Shown: positions 21,565 through 29,652 of the stretch, one piece after another
How the letters are laid out: every line of letters begins with the position of its first letter
Numbering within the stretch: position 1 is the stretch's first letter
Assembly: GCA_003244105.1 (NCBI GenBank)
Contig: QHBK01000008.1
Coordinates: forward strand, 62,001-126,000
Direction of reading: 5' to 3'
From: Candidatus Eremiobacter antarcticus
Lineage (GTDB): Bacteria > Vulcanimicrobiota > Vulcanimicrobiia > Eremiobacterales > Eremiobacteraceae
DNA: 64,000 bases
Translations under genes and position numbers: made by a program
The notes under the pieces: model-generated
The model's input: only the letters and a program-made list of their open reading frames with translations
Databases searched by the model: none
What the model was told of the DNA's origin: nothing

Positions 21565-22365
21565 ATGGCCTTGCATATCGGCACCTGTGGGTTTTCTTAT
21601 CGCGACTGGATCGGTCCCTTTTATCCGAACGGGATCAAGTCGCTCGAGATGCTGCCCTACTACGCCGAACGATTCAGCGCGGTCGAGATCAACAGCACTT
21701 ATTATGCAATCCCGGCGCCCAAACTCTTCGAGAGCATGGACAAGCGCACGCCGCAACAGTTTCGCTTTACGGTCAAGGCACCGGGCAGCATCACGCACGT
21801 CCCCGCGGCGGAAACGCCGGCGGCCGCAGAAGCGCAGGCTTTCCGCGAGTGCCTGCAGCCGCTGATCGGGTCGGGCAAACTGGCGGCGGTGCTGGCGCAA
21901 TTTCCCAACAGCTTCCGGCCGGGCGATGAGGCTTGGGAGCGCCTGGGCCAGCTGCGCTCCTTCTGGCCGGATCTTCCGCTGATAGCGGAATTCCGGCATC
22001 GCGACTGGCAAGCCGACGCGACCTTGCGAGGCCTGCGAGAGCTCGGCATCGGCTGGTGCAACGTGGACGAGCCGCGCTTCCGCTCGTTGATGCGCCCGGG
22101 CGCCGAGGTCACTTCGGACATTGGCTACATCCGGTTTCACGGCCGCAACTACGACCGCTGGTGGAAGCAGCAGCGCGAAGCGCACGAACGCTACGACTAT
22201 GCGTACCCGCCGCAGGAACTCACTGAATGGATACCACGCATCGCTGAGGTCTCGGAGCAGACCAAAGAGTCGTTTGTCTTCTTCAACAACCACCGCAACG
22301 GCAAGGCTGCCGTCAACGCCCGTCAGCTCAGCGAGATGCTGGACGCGGGTGACGCGGATCGGTGA
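21565..22365 (+). CDS. DUF72 domain protein (YecE-like)
   Basis: A 266-residue TIM-barrel-like DUF72 protein. It starts HIGTCGFSYRDWIGPFYP and has EINSTYYAIP, FRFTVKAPGSITH, IAEFRHRDW, YIRFHGRNYDRWW and FFNNHRNGKAAVNA, the conserved blocks of YecE. The biochemical role of the family is not settled. The stop forms a GTGA overlap with the ABC permease gene, so it belongs to that operon by position. Confidence 0.9.
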   Translation: MALHIGTCGFSYRDWIGPFYPNGIKSLEMLPYYAERFSAVEINSTYYAIPAPKLFESMDKRTPQQFRFTVKAPGSITHVPAAETPAAAEAQAFRECLQPLIGSGKLAAVLAQFPNSFRPGDEAWERLGQLRSFWPDLPLIAEFRHRDWQADATLRGLRELGIGWCNVDEPRFRSLMRPGAEVTSDIGYIRFHGRNYDRWWKQQREAHERYDYAYPPQELTEWIPRIAEVSEQTKESFVFFNNHRNGKAAVNARQLSEMLDAGDADR

Positions 22366-23528
22366 TTTCGCCCGTACTTCGAAATTTGGCGCGCCAGCGC
22401 GTTCGCTCCGCTTTGACGATCTTGGGCATCGCGATCGGCATGATGGCCTTGGTCGTGGTCGGCGCGCTTTCGCAGCAACTGGCGCGCATCGTGCAGCGCA
22501 GCGAAACGCTGCAGGGCGTCGTGCTGGCGTTCGTGCAGCAAAGCGCGGTGGCGCGCCTCAAAACGAGACGTCACGAACTCGAGACCCGATTGCTGCACAC
22601 CGAAGGTGTAGTGAAGGTCGTTCCCGAGGTGGTGCTGCCTTTCGATTTCGGGCCGGGCGAGCCGGATCGCTTCGGTCCGCCGAGGCTAATCTTCGGCCTG
22701 CCCGATGTCGGTTCGCAGCTGCTGCGCGACACGCTCGTCATGCGCGCCGGAAGCGGCGACTGGCGTAAGGAGGCGAGATCGGTCGGCGTCGGCTCCGATT
22801 TCGCCAACAGCGAGGACGCCGGCGTCGGTTCCATCATCTCGCTCTACGGCTCATCCTATAGCGTGGGCGCCGTCTACGATCAGTCGTTCACGATCTTCGA
22901 CGCCGGCGTGATCGTGCCGCTGCACGAGGGCCAGCGCATGCTCAGGCAGGCGCTGCCGGCCAATTTAACACCGGCGACGAAAGCGGCCGATCTCGCGACT
23001 GATTTCATCTTGGTGCTGCGCAAGGGGACCGATCCGGCGCTGGTCGCCGGCAGGGTCAACTTTATCGAGGGCCTGCATGCCAGCGACCCACGGCGTCTGA
23101 ACGCCGGACTAGAAGCGACCTCGCGCATCTTTCGATCCATCGTCTTCGGCGCTGCGCTCATCGCGTTGATCATCGGGTCGCTTTCGATCGTCAACACCAT
23201 GACCACCGCCGTGCGCGAGCGCACGCGCGAGATCGGCATTCGCAAAGCGATCGGAGCCACCGATGGCGCCATCGTGGCGGAGGTGCTGCTGGAGTCGGCC
23301 GTGGTGGGCGGCCTTGGAGGACTCGCCGGCCTGGCCGCTGCCCTGATTTTTTGCGCAGCGTTCAACGCTCACACAGCCTCGCAAGGATCGCTGCAGCTTT
23401 TCTACGTTACCCCAGGCCTGGCACTCGGCGCTTTCTTGTTCTCCGTCGCGCTGGGGGCCGTATCCGGTTTGCCGCCTGCTTGGACGGCCGCCCGCTTGAA
23501 CCCGACGGAAGCTTTGCGCAGACTGTGA
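22362..23528 (+). CDS. ABC transporter permease, MacB/FtsX type
   Basis: A 388-residue permease with the MacB layout: one N-terminal transmembrane helix (LTILGIAIGMMALVVVGAL), a periplasmic domain of about 220 residues, then a C-terminal FtsX region with three helices beginning SIVFGAALIALIIGSLSIV. NTMTTAVRERTREIGIRKAIGA is the conserved cytoplasmic coupling loop. With the ATPase encoded next it likely forms a mechanotransmission-type complex acting on envelope lipids, lipoproteins or peptides. No membrane-fusion protein gene is adjacent. GTG start overlaps the DUF72 stop. Confidence 0.9.
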   Translation: MISPVLRNLARQRVRSALTILGIAIGMMALVVVGALSQQLARIVQRSETLQGVVLAFVQQSAVARLKTRRHELETRLLHTEGVVKVVPEVVLPFDFGPGEPDRFGPPRLIFGLPDVGSQLLRDTLVMRAGSGDWRKEARSVGVGSDFANSEDAGVGSIISLYGSSYSVGAVYDQSFTIFDAGVIVPLHEGQRMLRQALPANLTPATKAADLATDFILVLRKGTDPALVAGRVNFIEGLHASDPRRLNAGLEATSRIFRSIVFGAALIALIIGSLSIVNTMTTAVRERTREIGIRKAIGATDGAIVAEVLLESAVVGGLGGLAGLAAALIFCAAFNAHTASQGSLQLFYVTPGLALGAFLFSVALGAVSGLPPAWTAARLNPTEALRRL

Positions 23529-23529
23529 C

Positions 23530-24198
23530 GTGATCGCAGCCAAGCACGTGATGAAGGTGCACGCGCCCGGGACGCCGCTCGAAGTGCGCGCCTTGAACGA
23601 TGTGTCGCTTGAGATAGGCGCCGGCTCATTCGCGGCCGTCATCGGCGAGAGCGGATCGGGGAAAACGACGCTTCTCACCCTGCTGGGCGCGCTCGACACG
23701 CCGACGGCCGGCGCCGTCACCGTGAACGGCACGGAACTGGCCGCGAAGTCGCGCCGGGAACTGGCTGCCTTTCGCGCGCGTTCGGTTGGCTTCGTATTCC
23801 AAGGCTTCGATTTGATACCGTCATTGACCGCGCTTGAGAACGTCGCGCTGCCCGGGCGCTATGCAGGCCGCGCAGCCGGCGAAGCGCTTGCACGTGCTCA
23901 AGCGTTGCTGGCCGACGTCGGTTTGCAGCATCGCAGCCGTCACCTTCCCGGCCAGTTGAGCGGCGGGGAACAGCAGCGGGTGGCGATCGCACGCGCGCTT
24001 GCAAATGAGCCGCTCGTCGTGCTGGCCGACGAACCGACGGGCGAGCTGGATTCGAAGACCGCCGAACACATCATGACGCTGTTGGAGCGCTTCAATCGCG
24101 AGCGAGGTGTGACTATGGTGATCGTCACGCACAACCACGACCACGCCCGCCGTTGCTCGCCGGTGATCGTGCTGAAGGACGGCAGCGTTGTCGCGTAG
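23530..24198 (+). CDS. ABC transporter ATP-binding protein, MacB/LolD type
   Basis: A 222-residue ATPase. Walker A is GESGSGKTT, the Q-loop region is FVFQGFDLIPSLTALENV, the signature is LSGGEQQRVAIARAL, and Walker B is VVLADEPTGELDSKT, all of the MacB/LolD subgroup. It powers the permease encoded 1 bp upstream. GTG at 23530 is the start. The next gene begins within its last 11 nt. Confidence 0.92.
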   Translation: MIAAKHVMKVHAPGTPLEVRALNDVSLEIGAGSFAAVIGESGSGKTTLLTLLGALDTPTAGAVTVNGTELAAKSRRELAAFRARSVGFVFQGFDLIPSLTALENVALPGRYAGRAAGEALARAQALLADVGLQHRSRHLPGQLSGGEQQRVAIARALANEPLVVLADEPTGELDSKTAEHIMTLLERFNRERGVTMVIVTHNHDHARRCSPVIVLKDGSVVA

Positions 24199-24928
24199 CC
24201 CGCGCTGCCGAGATCGTCAGCGCTTGTTGTTCGCAGCTGCAGTGGCAGTCGCGTTGCTGTGTGCGCCCGCATGCGTGGGCCGCCACCGCTCAGCCGGCCT
24301 GAATGCCGATTCGGCTGCCGGCGCTCAAGCGCGGCGAGTACCGCCTCGCATCCTGGTGTTCGGCGACAGCCTGGCGCTCGGCACGGGAGCTTCAGACCCG
24401 GCGCGCGGCTTCACTTTCCTGCTCTACCGCGACATACGAGCCACAAACCGAAACGCGCGTATCACGAACTACGCGGCGGGCGGCTCGAAGGTCAGCGATG
24501 TTCTGAACTATCAAGTGCCACGCGCCGCGGACGAAGAGGTTACCGATGTGTGGTTGTGCGTCGGCGCCAACGATGTGACGCGCTCCACTCCGCCCGAGCG
24601 CTTCGCCGCGGACGAGAACCGGCTGTTGATGGCTGTGCATCGCCGCTGGCCCAAAGCGGCTTTGGTCGTTTTCGGCGTTCCGGACGTCTCACGGTCGCCG
24701 CTGTTCAGCGGGCAGAGCCGGGCGGTGTTCAAGACCTTGGCGTCTGAAGACGACCGCGCAGCGCGTGCGGCGGCCATGAAGGTGCACGCCGTCTTCGTGG
24801 ATCTCTTCGTCTTAGGCGCGCGTGCCGATGCTGCCCACGATTTCGCGCGCGACAACTTCCATCCGAACGACCGAGGCTACGCGGGCATCGCGCGGTATGC
24901 TCGCACGGTGATGCAAAAGGCCCAATGA
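24188..24928 (+). CDS. SGNH/GDSL-family hydrolase, exported
   Basis: A 246-residue protein with a signal sequence (LLFAAAVAVALLCAPAC, residues 13-29; the Cys could be lipidated but the lipobox is poor). Block I is LVFGDSLALG (57-65), block III is GAND near 123, and block V is DNFHPND near the end, so Ser, Asp and His of an SGNH esterase are present. Substrates may be acyl groups on lipids or cell-wall glycans. The start is TTG at 24188 overlapping the ABC gene, which suggests a shared operon and possibly a lipid-related function. Confidence 0.84.
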   Translation: MSRSPRCRDRQRLLFAAAVAVALLCAPACVGRHRSAGLNADSAAGAQARRVPPRILVFGDSLALGTGASDPARGFTFLLYRDIRATNRNARITNYAAGGSKVSDVLNYQVPRAADEEVTDVWLCVGANDVTRSTPPERFAADENRLLMAVHRRWPKAALVVFGVPDVSRSPLFSGQSRAVFKTLASEDDRAARAAAMKVHAVFVDLFVLGARADAAHDFARDNFHPNDRGYAGIARYARTVMQKAQ

Positions 24929-24971
24929 TAGCCGCCGGGAAGCCGCCGCTGTTGAAAGAATAGCGAAAGCC

Positions 24972-25901
24972 ATGGCTCACGACGCCGCGGTAACCACCGT
25001 GAATACATTCCACGCGTCAAAAGACGGCGTCAATCCGGCCGCTGCGCTACCCACCGGCACCGTCACGTTCTTGTTCAGCGACATCGAGGGCTCGACGCAG
25101 CGGTGGGAGTCGAACAGGCCGGCGATGCAAGAGGCGTTGCGCCGGCACGACAAGCTCATGAACGAGGCTATCGCGAGCAACGATGGTCACGTGTTCAAGA
25201 CCATGGGCGACGCTTTTTGCTCGGCCTTCAGCGCCGTTCCCAATGCGATCGGGGCTGCGCTCGCAGCTCAGCGCGCCTTGAAAAACGAAAACTTCAGCGC
25301 GGTGGACGGCTTAAACGTACGCATGGCCATCCACGTCGGTCTTGCAGACGAACGCAACGGCGACTATTTCGGCCCAAGCGTCAACCGCGTCGCCCGCCTG
25401 CTGGCCATCGGTCACGGCGGTCAGGTGCTCCTCTCCGGCGCGGCCGCGGATCTGGCGCAAGGCGAGATGCCGGCTCAACGCCCCCGAGTTGCCGCAGTCG
25501 TTCTTGCCCTTGCGCTCGCTCGAGGCGCTTCCCAACAACCTGCCGCTGCAGCTCACCAGTTTTCTCGGCCGCGACGAAGAGGTGGCGCACCTGCGCGAGC
25601 GCCTGAAGACCGCGCGCCTGCTGACGCTGGTCGGCACGGGCGGGGTAGGCAAGAGCCGCCTCTCACTGCAAGTCGCTGCCGACCTGCTCGATCACTTCGA
25701 AGACGGCGTCTGGTTCGTCGAGCTCGCGCCCATCTCGGATCCCGCTCTCGTGCCGAACGCGATCGCGTCGGTCTTCGAAATCGTCGAGTCCGAGAAGCGG
25801 CCGTTGCTGGAGACGATCATCCAACGCCTCAAAGACAAGCATATGCTGTTGATCGTGGACAACTGCGAGCACGTCGTTGCGGCCGCCGCCAAGGCGATTG
25901 A
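24972..25901 (+). CDS. Class III adenylate/guanylate cyclase domain, N-terminal part of a frameshifted gene
   Basis: Residues 28-168 form a class III nucleotide cyclase domain that looks catalytically complete: FLFSDIEGST with metal-binding Asp37, KTMGDAF with Lys76 and Asp80, and PSVNRVARL with Asn138 and Arg142. After GEMPA (about residue 168) the sequence loses homology and the remaining 140 residues are out-of-frame translation of the ATPase region. In relatives this domain is followed, through a linker, by a large STAND ATPase in the same chain; here that part lies in another frame. The start is ATG at 24972. As it stands the product would be a truncated soluble cyclase with a random tail. 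Confidence 0.7.
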   Translation: MAHDAAVTTVNTFHASKDGVNPAAALPTGTVTFLFSDIEGSTQRWESNRPAMQEALRRHDKLMNEAIASNDGHVFKTMGDAFCSAFSAVPNAIGAALAAQRALKNENFSAVDGLNVRMAIHVGLADERNGDYFGPSVNRVARLLAIGHGGQVLLSGAAADLAQGEMPAQRPRVAAVVLALALARGASQQPAAAAHQFSRPRRRGGAPARAPEDRAPADAGRHGRGRQEPPLTASRCRPARSLRRRRLVRRARAHLGSRSRAERDRVGLRNRRVREAAVAGDDHPTPQRQAYAVDRGQLRARRCGRRQGD

Positions 25902-27717
25902 TATGCTGCTGCGGGGCTGTCCCCGCTTAAAAGTCATCGCCAGCAGCCGTGAAGGGCTTGGCATCGCCGGCGAGAGCGTGCAGCGCGTGTCGTCGCTCGG
26001 GGTCCCTGCGGCCGGACAGCGCATCACAGGGGAAGACGCTCTTCATTATGGTGCGGTGGCGCTTTTCGTCGAGCGCGCGGCTGCCGCCAGCGAGCGCTTC
26101 CAGTTGACCGATACGAGCGCGCCGATCGTGGCCACGATCTGTCGCCGGCTCGACGGAATTCCGCTCGCCATCGAGCTGGCCGCGCCGCGCGTCAAAGCGC
26201 TCAGCGTCGAAGAGATCGCAAGCCGTCTCGACGAGCGCTTTCGCATTCTCACGGGCGGCAGCCGCACCGCTTTGCCGCGCCAGCAGACCATGCGCGCCCT
26301 CATCGACTGGAGCCATGATCTGCTCTCCGATAGAGAGCAGGCGGTTTTCCGGCGCCTCGCCGTGTTCGCCGGCGGTTGGACGCTGGACGCGGCCAACGCC
26401 GTCTGTTCGGATGAGGCCATCGAAGCGTGGGACGTGCTCGATCTGTTGTCGGCGCTGGTCGACAAATCGCTGGTGGTCGCCGAATTGACCGAAACCGAAC
26501 AGCGTTATCGCTTACTCGAGTCGACGCGGCAATACGCTCTCGAACGCCTGCAGAAGAGCGGCGAGCTCGAGCGCGTGCAGCGCCGTCACGCCGAGCACTT
26601 TCTCGCTGTAGCCGAAGGCGGGGAACGCACCTGGGCCACCACGCCGTTTAAGATCTGGCTTCAGCCGCTGGAAACGGAATGGGATAATTTTCGAGCCGCT
26701 ATCGACTGGGCGCTTGGCGCGGATGCGCCGTTGGCCATCGCTTTGGTCGGCGCCCTGCGCAATTTCTGGCGTGAGGCCGGAGCGATCGTCGAGGGTCTGC
26801 GCTACGTCCAAGCGGCGCGCGCGTTGGTGGACGGACGCACTCCGAAAGAAAGAGACGCTGCGCTCTGGCTCACCGCAGCACTGCTTTACAGCTCTTTGGT
26901 CTACAACGAAGAGGCACACGATGCCGCTGAACGCGCTGGAACGCTTTACGAAGCGTTGGGCGATCGGCTGGCGTCCGGCATGGCGATGGACCTCAGCGCC
27001 AACGCATTGGGACGTATGCGCCGGCACGCCGAAGCCGAGCCGCTCTTCGACCGCGCCTTGGCCATCTTCCAGGAGCACAACGACCGTCGCTGGATCAGTC
27101 GCAACCACACGAATCGAGCGCGAAGCGTTATATTCGCCGGTCAGTATGAACTGGGGCGCACCTTGCTGCTCGAGGCGTTGCACAGCGCGCGCATGGTCGG
27201 GGACGAGCGGCAGACCAGGGTCATCTTGAACAATCTAGCGGAAGCGGAATTCGCGCTCGGCAACGCCGAGGATGCCATCAAGTACGGTCTCGAAAACCTG
27301 GCCGCGATTCGCAAATCGGGGCTCGTCGGGCGCTTTACGCTGCCGAATCAGCTCGTCAACATCGCAGGCTATCTGGTCGAGTTAGGACGGCTCGATGAAG
27401 CTCGCACGATGGCGCGCGATGCGATCGATGCCAACCGTGAGGGCCAATGGCCGTCGCAAACGGTCATCGCGGTGCAGCACCTCGCTGTGATCGCCGCTTT
27501 GCAAGGGGAGCACCTGGGTGGTGCAAAGCTGTTGGGTTACACAGATGCGGCCTATGCCGCGCTGCACGCTTGGCGCGAGCCCACCGAACAAAAGGGCTAC
27601 GACCGCGCGATGGTGGCGTTGCGCGAGCGGCTGAGCGCAGAACAACTGAAGGCCGCCTTCGCTGAGGGGTCGACCTGGAGCGACGAGCGTTCCGTCGAAG
27701 AGGCCTTACGCTTGTAG
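25342..27717 (+). CDS. STAND-type ATPase with TPR-like repeats, C-terminal part of the frameshifted cyclase gene
   Basis: From about 25477 this frame reads LNAPELPQSF, the normal end of the cyclase-ATPase linker, then TSFLGRDEEVAHL, Walker A GTGGVGKSRL, Walker B-like MLLIVDNCEH, SREGLGIAGE and the GIPLAIELAA motif typical of the NB-ARC-like ATPases called predicted ATPase next to cyclase or LuxR domains. The last 350 residues are helical TPR-like repeats. The first 45 codons of the open frame overlap the cyclase domain and are not real protein. Expression would need internal initiation. Signal-responsive regulation is expected for the family. Confidence 0.72.
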   Translation: MQTNATATISAQASTASPACWPSVTAVRCSSPARPRIWRKARCRLNAPELPQSFLPLRSLEALPNNLPLQLTSFLGRDEEVAHLRERLKTARLLTLVGTGGVGKSRLSLQVAADLLDHFEDGVWFVELAPISDPALVPNAIASVFEIVESEKRPLLETIIQRLKDKHMLLIVDNCEHVVAAAAKAIDMLLRGCPRLKVIASSREGLGIAGESVQRVSSLGVPAAGQRITGEDALHYGAVALFVERAAAASERFQLTDTSAPIVATICRRLDGIPLAIELAAPRVKALSVEEIASRLDERFRILTGGSRTALPRQQTMRALIDWSHDLLSDREQAVFRRLAVFAGGWTLDAANAVCSDEAIEAWDVLDLLSALVDKSLVVAELTETEQRYRLLESTRQYALERLQKSGELERVQRRHAEHFLAVAEGGERTWATTPFKIWLQPLETEWDNFRAAIDWALGADAPLAIALVGALRNFWREAGAIVEGLRYVQAARALVDGRTPKERDAALWLTAALLYSSLVYNEEAHDAAERAGTLYEALGDRLASGMAMDLSANALGRMRRHAEAEPLFDRALAIFQEHNDRRWISRNHTNRARSVIFAGQYELGRTLLLEALHSARMVGDERQTRVILNNLAEAEFALGNAEDAIKYGLENLAAIRKSGLVGRFTLPNQLVNIAGYLVELGRLDEARTMARDAIDANREGQWPSQTVIAVQHLAVIAALQGEHLGGAKLLGYTDAAYAALHAWREPTEQKGYDRAMVALRERLSAEQLKAAFAEGSTWSDERSVEEALRL

Positions 27718-27745
27718 GCGCTCTGCGACGAACACGGCCTACGGG

Positions 27746-28711
27746 CTACCGGCCGGCTGATTTTTTGGACAGCGGCTTTGCATTCAGCAGCGCTCGCAAG
27801 TTGCCGCCGTTGCGAGCTAGGGCTGCCTCAGCCTCGTCCACGCCGAGGCCGCATGCCAACATCGCCACTGCGAGCTTGACGCGATAGCCGCTTCGCTCGA
27901 GGGCGCTGCGAGCATCGCTCGGCTGCGCACCGCTCAGCAGCACGGTCAGACGCTCAGCGCGCGCGCGCAGCTTCTTGTTCGTCGGTCGCACGTCGACCAT
28001 CAGATTGCCGTAGACTTTCCCGAGTTTCGTCATGATCGCGGTGCTCATCATCGCGAGCGCCATCTTCTGAGCAGAGCCGGCCTTCAGACGCGTCGAGCCG
28101 GCTATCACCTCAGGGCCGGTGAGCAGCTCGATCGGTATGTCCACAGCCGCCGCAAGCTGGCTTGCGGGGCTGTTCGTGAGGGCGACCGTGAGCGCGCCGG
28201 ATGCCTTGCTCGCCGTCAGGGCGGACACGACGTACGGCGCTGAGCCGCTGGCAGAGATGCCGATGACGGCGTCGCCGCGGCCGATGCGATGCTCTTCGAC
28301 CTCGCGGCGGCCTGCCTGTTCGTCGTCTTCCGCCTCTTCCACCGCCGTCAGCAGCGCTGGCGGACCGCCGGCGATGTGGGCGATGACGACGTCGTGAGCG
28401 GAAAACGTCGGCGGAATCTCCGCCGCATCGAGCGCACCGATGCGACCGCTCGTCCCTGCCCCGAAGTAGTGAAGCTTGCCGCCGTCTTTGAGGCATTGCG
28501 TGATGGCGTCGACCGCCGTCGCGATGACGTCGATCTCGCGCTCGACGGCCCATGCCACGCGCCTATCTTCATCGTTGATGCGGTGCAGCAGTTCGGGCGT
28601 GTCCAGCACATCCAAATCGCGCGTCGACGCATTCACCTCCTCAGTCAGAGGAAGAACGGCGGTCAGAGATTTTTCGGCTGGTCGGGGCCGTTTGGTGCTG
28701 GACGCCCGCAT
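27746..28711 (-). CDS. murQ: N-acetylmuramic acid 6-phosphate etherase
   Basis: A 321-residue SIS-domain enzyme. LPLTEEVNAST, DTPELLHRINDED, YFGAGTSGRIGALDAAE, SASGSAPYVVSAL and AGSTRLKAGSAQKMALAMMST are the MurQ pattern. It splits the lactyl ether of MurNAc 6-phosphate to GlcNAc 6-phosphate and lactate. ATG at 28711 leaves a 20-residue basic tail before the family start; TTG at 28762 is possible. It belongs functionally with anmK, nagZ and the amino-sugar kinase upstream on the same strand, but a Met-rich protein gene and a strong terminator separate it from them. Confidence 0.93.
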   Translation of the reverse strand: MRASSTKRPRPAEKSLTAVLPLTEEVNASTRDLDVLDTPELLHRINDEDRRVAWAVEREIDVIATAVDAITQCLKDGGKLHYFGAGTSGRIGALDAAEIPPTFSAHDVVIAHIAGGPPALLTAVEEAEDDEQAGRREVEEHRIGRGDAVIGISASGSAPYVVSALTASKASGALTVALTNSPASQLAAAVDIPIELLTGPEVIAGSTRLKAGSAQKMALAMMSTAIMTKLGKVYGNLMVDVRPTNKKLRARAERLTVLLSGAQPSDARSALERSGYRVKLAVAMLACGLGVDEAEAALARNGGNLRALLNAKPLSKKSAGR

Positions 28712-28780
28712 ACGGAGCGGTTTGGCATCGGTCCAAGCATGCCCTGGCTTGCATCGGGCCAAGCATACCGCAAAAACAAA

Positions 28781-28805
28781 GGACGCCGACCTGGCGTCCT
28801 TTTGC
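28781..28805 (-). terminator. Rho-independent terminator for the Met-rich protein gene
   Basis: A perfect 7-bp stem GGACGCC/GGCGTCC with 5-nt loop; on the minus strand it is followed by TTTGTTTTTG. It lies 19-43 bp after the stop of the 28824-29513 gene. On the plus strand a TTTT also follows. Transcription from the upstream gene should stop here, so murQ needs its own promoter. Confidence 0.85.
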
Positions 28806-28823
28806 TCGCGAGTGGGTTAAGGG

Positions 28824-29513
28824 TTAGTGGATTGGGGCGAGTTTGACCGACGTCGCACCGAGCGCCTGCGCGAGATCGTAGAACGCCTGGTTGCTGATGC
28901 GGTGGTAGTCGAGGTCCGCTTTCTTGCCGAGCCCGGGCTCGCGGTCGATGTCGTTCATGACTTGCACGTGGATCTTGTGCGTGACCGCTTTGTCGAGCAA
29001 GTACTCGATCTGGAACGTGCCATCTTTCGACCACGTCCCCGCGCTGACGAGCGACGCCGCAAGCTTCTTGCCGGACATCGCGGGCGCCGGCAATTTCACG
29101 CCTGCTGCGGTAGCGATCTTGAGCGAATCGTGGACCGCGAAGTCGAACGTCTTCAGCCACATGGTGGTGGCGCTTGCGCCGTACTGCTTGCTCAGCTTTT
29201 TAACTTCGCCGTTGACGAGATTTTTTCCGACCATCGACGTGAGCGCAGTCGCAGTCGAGTAGTTGCTCGGCCCGCCACCAGCAGACACGAGCGAAGCCGT
29301 CACCGCGAGCGCGGGCGGTCCATTGTACACCGGACCGCCGAAACGGCCCATCATCATGCCGTGCATCATGGTGTCGCGGCCCATATCACGCCCCATTTTC
29401 ATGTGGCCCATCTGCCCCGTTCCCATCTGGCCCATGTTGTCCGCAAATGCGGCGGTTCCGGCGAGCATGCTGCCAGCCGCCACAAGCGCCGCGGTTGTCC
29501 GCTTTAAGTCCAT
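28824..29513 (-). CDS. Exported Met-rich protein of unknown function
   Basis: A 229-residue protein. A signal peptide (residues 1-24, ending AAFA) is followed by a stretch of about 35 residues with many Met, Gly and His (MGQMG, GHMKMG, MMHGMMMG), the composition of periplasmic copper-binding regions. The remaining 160 residues contain lysine-rich helices and no family I can name; loose similarity to DUF4142-type periplasmic helical proteins is possible. ATG at 29513 has a GGAGGG ribosome site. It has its own probable promoter and a strong terminator, so it is a single-gene unit inside the murein-recycling cluster. Confidence 0.75.
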   Translation of the reverse strand: MDLKRTTAALVAAGSMLAGTAAFADNMGQMGTGQMGHMKMGRDMGRDTMMHGMMMGRFGGPVYNGPPALAVTASLVSAGGGPSNYSTATALTSMVGKNLVNGEVKKLSKQYGASATTMWLKTFDFAVHDSLKIATAAGVKLPAPAMSGKKLAASLVSAGTWSKDGTFQIEYLLDKAVTHKIHVQVMNDIDREPGLGKKADLDYHRISNQAFYDLAQALGATSVKLAPIH

Positions 29514-29540
29514 TGAACCCTCCAAATTGTCGTGCAAAAT

Positions 29541-29570
29541 AAAGTATTGCATCCGTTTGCCTAACGGCAA
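29541..29570 (-). promoter_or_regulatory. Possible sigma-70-type promoter of the Met-rich protein gene
   Basis: On the minus strand TTGCCG (29570-29565) and TACTTT (29546-29541) are separated by 18 bp, about 28 bp before the start codon, in an AT-richer patch of a GC-rich genome. The match to consensus is partial. Confidence 0.35.
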
Positions 29571-29652
29571 TGCGATGCGTTTGGATGAACGGTTCACCAA
29601 GCATTGGCCGCACCGGACGCGAGCAGACGTTTCACCGGCTAAAGTCGCAGCG

